NCBI RefSeq assembly: GCF_030445035.2
Contig: NC_080690.1
Coordinates: 33,134,796-33,198,795 of the forward strand
Direction: 5' to 3'
DNA: 64,000 nt
Origin: Dasypus novemcinctus
Taxonomy: Eukaryota; Chordata; Mammalia; Cingulata; Dasypodidae
The translations under genes were made by a program, and so were the position numbers. This document shows positions 57,028 through 64,000 of the stretch, piece after piece. The notes below the pieces were generated by a model that saw only the letters and a program-made list of their open reading frames with translations, was not told the origin of the DNA and made no database searches. Within the stretch, counting starts at the first letter, position 1. Every line of letters starts with the position of its first letter.

Positions 57028-60000
57028 CTGAAATCAGGAACAAGAGGGGTGAGGGGTTCCGAAGCTGGTGGTCCAGCCTCCCAGCCAGTCTTCTCCAGCT
57101 CCCCCGCCCCCTCACCGATTGAGCCGCTGCTCCAGGATGCGGATGCGGAACATGGCCTGAGAGCAGTAGCTCAGGTAAAAGTCCTCGTCCTCGGCCGTCA
57201 TGGTCACCTGGTTCTCCTGGTACCACTGCTGCTTCTTCTGCAGCTCCTGGGTCTCCTGTAGGCATGGGGAGGAGAGAGCAGGAGGGTTGAGGAGGGCTCA
57301 CTCTCACTCAGGCTGCAGGTTGAAGTTCTGGTCACCAGACAGCCCCAATAGGGGTGGCTTCACTGTCCCCACCCACAGAAGCCAGAGGGGCAGAGGCAGT
57401 GGCAGGTGACATCTTGGGTGGGAGCCTCTGGGGCAATGCTTAGAGGAATATCATGTCCGTGAGGCCTAAGGTCAAGACCGAGACAGCCAAGTGTCCCTTG
57501 ACCAATTACCAACATTTTCAGACCATCACATTTCTTAGCTGCAAGATGAGGGTCATAGTACACCCCCTTTTAGACCTGTTTGTGAAGATTAAATGAGATA
57601 ATGGATGGGAAGTACAGTATATGGCATGTACCTGACCCACAGAAATGGGTCAACATTTAGGAGTTGTTATAATGTAGCCTTCCATCCATTCACACAACCA
57701 CCCATCCACCTACCCATCCATCCACCCACCTACCCATCCACCCACCTACCCATCCACCCACCTACCCATCCACCCACCTACCCATCCACCCACCCATCCA
57801 TCCATCTACCCATCCATCCATCCACCTACCCACCCACCTACCCACCCATCCATCCACCCACCTACCCATCCATCCATCCACCTACCCACCCACCTACCCA
57901 CCCATCCATCCACCCACCTACCCATCCATCCATCTACCCATCCACCCACCCATCCATCCATGCATCCACCCACCCATCCATCCAGTAAACAGTGAGGAGG
58001 AACAATTCCATCATATGGAAACCCTGAGTCGTGGCCCACTCATCCCTTCATCAGTCCCTCCCAAGTCTGTGAGGTGGCAGGACAGATAGCCCTGGGCGCA
58101 TTTCCTGGATGAGGATGTCCAGGTCCCCTCTCCTCCCAGGGCCCTGGCTGCACCTTCTCGAAGCGGGCCTGGATGAGGTTGGCCTTGTCGATGAGCCGCT
58201 GCTTGAAGTCGTTGAGGCACTCGTCCTTCAGGCGCACCGCCTGCCAGCGTGTCAGCTTCTCTCCTGGTGGGAACTGTACCAGGAATGGGGCCAGGTAGTC
58301 CAGCTGGACCTCCATCTGCCGCAAGTGCTCCTCATGCATTACCCGCTCCTGTGGTGGCATAGTGGGTGGGATCAGCCAGACCAGCAAGGACTTCAGGGAC
58401 TTCCCCAGCCAAAACCAGGCCTCAAGTCCAGGTCCGAGTGCTTGGGGCCTCCGGGACTGGTGTTTTTGGTGCCCATACTTGGGCCTGACATGCAGTATAG
58501 GTATTTGCTCAATAAAAGGTGGCAGTTATTGATGATATTAAATTGAAAACTGCCAGTAACTCAATTCTTCCCTTTTACCCTGGGCCTCGTGTCCTGCAGC
58601 AGTGGGCAGGGGCCATTGAAGCTGGAGATGTGGGGGCTGATACCACCCCAGTGTCTGATGTCCTGTCCTGCCTTGGTGACCCCAAACTATTTTTAGAAAT
58701 CTCTGCTTGGTTGATGAAGGAGATGCAGAGCCAGCCTTGAAAACCAAGCTGGCCTCGTAAACTCAGGGTGTAGCCTCAACACCGAAGAATGCAGTCAGCT
58801 CACTGGGCTATGGCTCAGGCCCGACCTCTCTGCTGGTTGCACAATCAGGTGTTTTCATTCCTTCCCCAGCCCTGGAGGTTGGAGGTACCTGACCTGCACC
58901 CAAAAGCTCTCTGGAGTGAAAGGGAGAAACAGCCAGTTCAGCAGCAAGGGTGACCACGATGCTATTGAGAACTTCATCCCATAAAGGGCTCCCCGGAGGA
59001 ACCCCTAACTGTCCTCCCCACTCTGGAGGCCAGGGGTCCAGGAAAGCTGGCCTGGGCAAGACAGCGAGGCTCACCATGGCCTCCCGATACTCCCTGCTCT
59101 TCTCGTTGCGTTTGGTGTCGTAGATGGAGATGGTCAGCACATGTGCCTCCTCCTCCTCCTCTCGAAGCTTCAGGATCTCCAGCACCTGGGGCAGGCAGGG
59201 ACGTGGACAGCATGAGTAAGACCCTGCCCTCCCCTGCCACCACCCACTGCCCACTCACCCATGGGACCCTACTTCCAGTTCTGACTCCCAGGCCTGATGT
59301 CTGGACAGCTTCTCCTCGTTCTTGAGCTTCATCATAGCCTCATATTGGTAGAGAAGCTTCTTGGTGTGTTCCACGGGCTCCACCTGGGATCACAACAACC
59401 ACAGTGACAGGGAGAGGTGACAGTGGGCCATGGGCAGGCCCTTGGCCCGACCACCTGGGTTCAAGTCTGTCCTGCCACTTAATAGTGGTGTGACCTTGCA
59501 CAAGTCTCTTAACCTCTCCGGGCCTCAGTCTCCTCTTTGTAAAAACATAGGCAGTAACAAAAGAGGAACTGGAGACTCAAAGGGGTGAAGGCAGATGCCA
59601 GGACGGGGAGGACTTGAACTGTGGCAGCCAGTCCTCCCCTGCTCCAGCATCGGTCTCAGGATCTGGGGTCTGCTCCACCCAGGGGCAGGGAAGGGAGGAG
59701 AGAGTAGCCTTGGCCCACCAGACTCCCTCTCTTGGCAGGAAACTGATCCTGCAGAGGGAAGGCTTTGTTTTTCCCCAGATGGGAGGCTTTGTTTTTCCGA
59801 GGGGCAGAGATGAACTTCCAGGCTGGGGACCAGGAGGTCGCTCCTCCACACGGCGCCCCGCGGCCCCCGCCGCCGTGGCCCTGGCGCACCTCGAAGCTGA
59901 TGCACATGTCGGGCGTCATGATGATCTTGTTGCCCTTGCTGTCCACCTCGGTGCGCCGCAGGTACTCGCGCTTGGAGGCCGTGATGTGGTCGTCGCGGCA

Positions 60001-63000
60001 GTGGTAGCGCAGCTGGATGCGCTCCTCGCCGATTAGGAACACCCGCTCCGCCACGTCCTCGTCCGCAGGCTTCGCGGGGTTGCGATCGAACCGCTCGGTG
60101 ATTTTCTGTGAGGCGGGAACATGCACAGGACAGGGCTGGGGCAGGGCTTCTGGGCATGCCCAGGAGGGCAGGAGCCGGAGATGCGCAGGGACACTGGGCT
60201 CTGGGCTCCTCTGGGGGGTTCCGTGGAGCAGCCTCTCCTGGCGGGACAGTGGTCCTCAGGGCCCCCGGGCTCTGGGGCCAGGCCACTCCAGCCCTGCCTG
60301 GCGCTGGGGCCCTTTTCTAGCTCCCTCAACCAGCATCTTCCTCCAGAGGTGGGAGCTCACCACCTTTCCAAACAGCTGCTCCCTCACTAGACATGCCCGA
60401 CTGCTAGAAAGAGCCTCTTTGGTTTATAGCCGTTAAACTCAGTTGCCAAGGAACTTGTAATGACATGGAAAGAAAGCGCATGATTCAATGTTAAGTGGGA
60501 GATATGGGGATTCGACTTACACACACATCTCAATTAAGGTAGGAGAGTCTCTCAAACACCAAATCTATTCATACGTGGTCATGTTTGAGAAGCGCCATCC
60601 TGTGATCATTTTCCTTTTCTCTTTACATTTTTCCGTATTTTTCGAATGTTTTGTGACAAGTGTGAATCTTCCATTAACAGTAAGGAGATAATACCTCCTT
60701 GGCTCAGTGGTTGAGGGCACATTTGGTGAAATGCTGGGCTCCCAGTTGGTGCTCAGGAAATGTATCAGGCCTGGGTGGCGCCCCAGAGCCAGAGCTCCCC
60801 CATCCCACGGAAACCTCAGCCTGCCACGGAGGACGGGCACCCTGACCCCCCACCCACTGAGTTCCTACCACTATGGGCCGAGGGTTCGACTCGGCACTGT
60901 TGAGAGCAAGCTTCTTGATCCTGGGGCCGAAGTTGGTGAGGCGGTAGGAGAGGAAGTCTGACCGCCCCCTGAAGTACTCCGTCATGGTCATGGGCGTCTC
61001 CTCTCGCTTCATCAGGCCGTCCACGCGGGCCGTGTCGTAAAATTCCATAACCCGGTCCATCTCCGGGAGCATGGACTTGTAGGAGTGCACTGGTGGGGAG
61101 GGGCGGCGGGTGAGGAGCTAGGGCGGCTGGCCCAGCTTATGGGTGAGCACTGGCTGCGGAACCCAACTCCTACTGCCGCGTTTTTAGGTCGTTTCCAACT
61201 TTGTGTTATTATAAACAACACCAAGACAAACATCTGTGCCATGTTTTTCATTCTCGCCCATTATTTGCTCAGGACAAATTCCCACCAGTGCAATTGCTGG
61301 ATCAAAGGGTGTACACATTTTAGGGCTCATAAATATATTTTGCCAGGCTGCCCTTCAGAAAAAGTGTGCCAATTTGCTCTCCAACATCAGGGACAGGGAC
61401 CAACTGTCTGCTGCTTCGCCCACTTGTTGCTACCAGGTAGAACGATTTCTTTTTTGATCTTTGCCAACATGAGGGTTTAGTGCACTTTTTAAGCCACCAA
61501 ATGAGGTGGATCTTTTTTCCAAATGTATTTTTACTTTTCTGAACTCTTGGTTAGGGTTGTTGATTCGCTCCTAAGACCTGGCCTTCCCTCTCTTCCTGAC
61601 CTCCTGGGCTCGTGGCCGGAGCCACACTCCCCGTCCCCCCATCCCTGCATTGGGTGTTTGTTGGTTTTGTTACGCAGCATCCTTGACCCCTTTAAGTGTG
61701 GCCCCCAGGGTGTGCCCCTCAGTGGGTTTCCCGCCCAATTCCAGCCTCACATTGGGCTTTGACCATCCTGAGGAATGTTTGTCACTTGTCCTTGGATTGC
61801 CTGCGCTTCCCCACACGTCTGGTGTGCTTCGGGCAGCAGGGATGGTCTCTGTGACCTGCCGCCCTAGAACCCTGTTGATCCATAAACGCTGGTGCCTCCC
61901 GCCACATGCCAGCCGCCGTGAGGCAGTCCTTAGCAGCGGCAGCCCCCCCCACCCCGGCCCTGGCTGGCTGGCGATGGGGAGCACGCACCATGCAGGGCCT
62001 GGGGGTGGCCCGGCTTGAAGTAGTCGACGTTCAGGCCTGTGATCTTGCTTATGTGCTTCAACTCCAGCATGTCCTCCCGGTTCGCGTACCACTCCTTTAT
62101 CTCCAAAATCCTCGTGCCTGTGGTGCCCGAGCAATGCTGGCTGCAGCCGGGCCAGCGCCGCCAGCTCGCCCAGCACGCCGGGCTCACAGAGGTCGGCGGG
62201 GCCACACTCACACTGGGAGGGTGGCAGTGACGTGCCCACGGTCACGCGACACAGGGGGAGATGCAGCCCCCCTGCTCCCCACGGCCCGGGCCGCCTGCCC
62301 CTGCCCCGGCCTGGCCCCCCTCACACTCCAAATTCTCGTAGGTGGTGAGGCGGCAGACGAGGCCGTTGCTGTTGAGGTACGGCGCCCACTTCTCCAGCTT
62401 CGCCCTCTTGTACTGAATCACCTTCTTCCCGCTCGGGCAGCGGGTCTCGAATGCTATGGGTGCAGAGGGGGGTCGGTGTCTCCCCCTCCCAGATAGGGAG
62501 GCGGGGGGAGGGCCACACACCTTACCCCCTCCTGCCCTCGCTGGGCTGATCCTTCTCGTCCTTTCCACTGCAGCCCCTGAAAGCCTTTTCTGACGCCCCC
62601 TCCTCCAGCTTTCCACCCGAGCTGCTATTCTGCTTTGGGGTTCCATGACACCCTCTCTAGTACTTCCCACCCCATGGGAAAGGCCGACGCCCTTTCCATG
62701 GGCCAGGGCACCCCTAAAACCAGGCTTTGACCTGAGGTGGGAGCACTCCGGCCCTCTTGCTTCTCTGCCTGCCCCTCCCTAGTCCAGATATGCCCTGCGC
62801 CGCCTGGGCACAGGGGGGCACCACCTCCTTCAGGGAGGGTGAGGCAGGGAGCAGAGGGGGCCTGTGACTCCGGCCCTCAGGGTACCCCAACCCCAGGGCA
62901 TGCCACATCCTCCAGCACATGGGGACAGAGGCCCTCCTGTGTAGGCACTGGGCTCCCAGGCCACAGAGCTGAGAGCGTGTGGCAGGAATGAAGCAAAGAG

Positions 63001-63180
63001 GGTGCAGTGGGGAGGGGGGTGGCAGCTTCTGCCAGGCCTTCCTCCAGCCTAGCTGAGGCCGCAGACCTGCTAGGAACTGGTCCTGGAGACAGGAGTGAGA
63101 AAAATACCTTCTGGGGAGATCTCGATCTGCTCCACCCAGGAGGGAGGCATGTCGAAGCTCTTCTCTTCATCCTCCTTGCC
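56934..63180 (-). CDS. DRC7: DRC7 (CCDC135), dynein regulatory complex subunit 7, 3' part (spliced CDS span, runs off right edge)
   Basis: Component of the nexin-dynein regulatory complex, the axonemal link that tunes dynein in cilia and sperm flagella. Exons in transcript order: 63180-63108, 62453-62325, 62117-61989, 61089-60869, 60105-59890, 59383-59273, 59185-59075, 58348-58154, 57255-57116, 57027-56934. They chain without a phase break to give 472 C-terminal codons, roughly half of the about 870-residue human protein. Recognisable segments are [58 protein letters not shown] and [20 protein letters not shown]. An acidic coiled coil follows (LREEEEEAH to [18 protein letters not shown]), and the C-terminus is [19 protein letters not shown] to LLRVFI. 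The N-terminal exons lie beyond the window. All donors and acceptors are GT-AG and no disabling change is seen. Confidence 0.95.
57676..57985. repeat. CCAT/CCCA/CCTA tetranucleotide-based satellite
   Basis: About 310 bases of CCATCCATCCACCCACCTAC-type sequence with higher-order blocks, in the DRC7 intron between the exons ending at 58154 and starting at 57255. The open frames across it are low-complexity artefacts. Confidence 0.9.
59448..59570 (+). mobile_element. MIR element in DRC7 intron
   Basis: ACCTGGGTTCAAGTCTGTCC, GTGTGACCTTGCACAAGTCT and CGGGCCTCAGTCTCCTCTTT. Confidence 0.8.
61180..61500 (-). mobile_element. Degraded L1-like fragment in DRC7 intron
   Basis: ATTATAAACAACACCAAGAC, CAATTGCTGGATCAAAGGGT and TTTGCCAGGCTGCCCTTCAG match the general pattern of old L1 3' sequence in antisense. 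The rest of this 0.9-kb intron shows nothing recognisable. Confidence 0.5.
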
Positions 63181-64000
63181 CTGTCGGGAGAGGCAGGAGG
63201 CAGGGAGGGGCGCGGGTCAGGGCTGGGCAGTGGAGCAGCAGCTCCCGTCAGAGCCTCTGTTTCATAGCCTCCTCCTGCCTCCACCACCCTGGGCCAAGCT
63301 GATAGTGCATGAGCAGCTCGGACTCCTGGCACGTCTTAAGGCTCTCAGCAGGGAGCCCTCCCCTGTACCCTTCTCTGCACCCAGCTGGCTTAGGAGAGGA
63401 CCCCCTTCCTTCCCTCAGCCAGCCTGGGCTCCAGGAATAGCCACACGCCCTTCATTAGGAGCAGCTCCTGGACCTAGTGGGCCCCAGCCCATCCTCCCTC
63501 CCCCCCTCCATCCAGCCTGCTCTGGGGCCTTGGGCCAGTGCCTGAATCTCTCCTTCATTGACAAATGGACCTCTGGGGAGGACAGAAAGGCTGTAAGGGG
63601 CTCAGGACACTGCCTGGTGACCATTAGTATTTTTTTCTTTCTTAGCCTTAGTTTCCCCATCTGTTACATAAAGCCGGCTCTAGACAAACAATTCTCTAAC
63701 TAGGTTACCATGGAAACGTGAATAAGATGTTCCCACTTTACAACTTTCCTCCCATGAACACTGCTCAGACCTCTAGCCCCAGCTCATCTAATTGTGACAT
63801 CTTGCAGCAGACAAAATAGGCGAGCCATCAGCAGCGAGCACTTTCAAAAATCTCTAAGACAGGCAGCCCACGGCTGGAGGGCCTCTTTCTCCCCCAGGGG
63901 CTCAAGGCTGAGCTCTGGCTCTACAGGGATGTCACTGGTCAGTCCTCGGGGCCACCAGGGTAGCTGGTCCAGGCTTGGAAACCAAAGGTCTGACAAAAGG
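63181..64000 (-). other. DRC7 intron reaching the window edge
   Basis: No exon, repeat array or RNA gene recognised; presumably the intron preceding the first visible DRC7 exon. Confidence 0.5.

Noticed and set aside
57605-57988. 127-codon frame of HPPTYPSTH-type repeats
   Set aside because: It is a translation of a tetranucleotide satellite in an intron.
1-64000. A novel defence, mobile or biosynthetic system
   Set aside because: Everything with coding evidence belongs to three known mammalian genes or to retrotransposons.

Overview
This is a stretch of placental-mammal nuclear DNA carrying three conserved multi-exon genes. Their exons are small, bounded by GT-AG splice sites, and separated by introns full of SINE and LINE debris. 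The dominant young SINE is a roughly 400-bp tRNA-derived element ending in AATAAAT plus poly(A). It matches the DAS family of armadillos (Xenarthra), so the source is very probably an armadillo such as Dasypus. Species identity is inferred from repeats only. There is no prokaryotic, plasmid, phage or CRISPR content.

Layout. From about 3.9 to 31.7 kb on the plus strand lies the 3' and central part of KIFC3, a C-terminal-motor (minus-end-directed) kinesin. I could chain 18 exons in a consistent reading phase, from a putative starting exon to the TGA at 31018-31020. A 14-kb intron (7.2-21.7 kb) holds a 1-kb minisatellite of 28-bp units and an internally deleted L1 with three nested SINEs. From 32.6 to 51.9 kb on the minus strand lies KATNB1 (katanin p80), complete in 19 coding exons and 655 codons. 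Its CpG-rich, CCAAT-rich promoter region lies at about 53.2-54.2 kb. From 56.7 kb to beyond the right edge on the minus strand lie the last ten exons (472 codons) of DRC7/CCDC135, a subunit of the axonemal nexin-dynein regulatory complex. KIFC3 and KATNB1 converge, and KATNB1 and DRC7 run in the same direction. This matches my recollection of the human 16q21 gene order, seen here in reverse complement.

All three genes act on microtubules: a kinesin motor, a microtubule-severing regulator and a ciliary/flagellar axoneme protein. The most unusual feature is a 123-bp in-frame tandem duplication covering the 3' half of KATNB1 coding exon 2, its splice donor and the start of the intron. It creates two competing donors and a possible 41-residue insertion in the first WD40 blade. 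Other notable items are a GC-AG intron in KATNB1, a possible alternative stop exon in KIFC3, a cluster of nine CCAAT boxes, a roughly 490-bp purine tract abutting a KATNB1 splice donor, and an overlapping two-strand poly(A) signal between the convergent genes.
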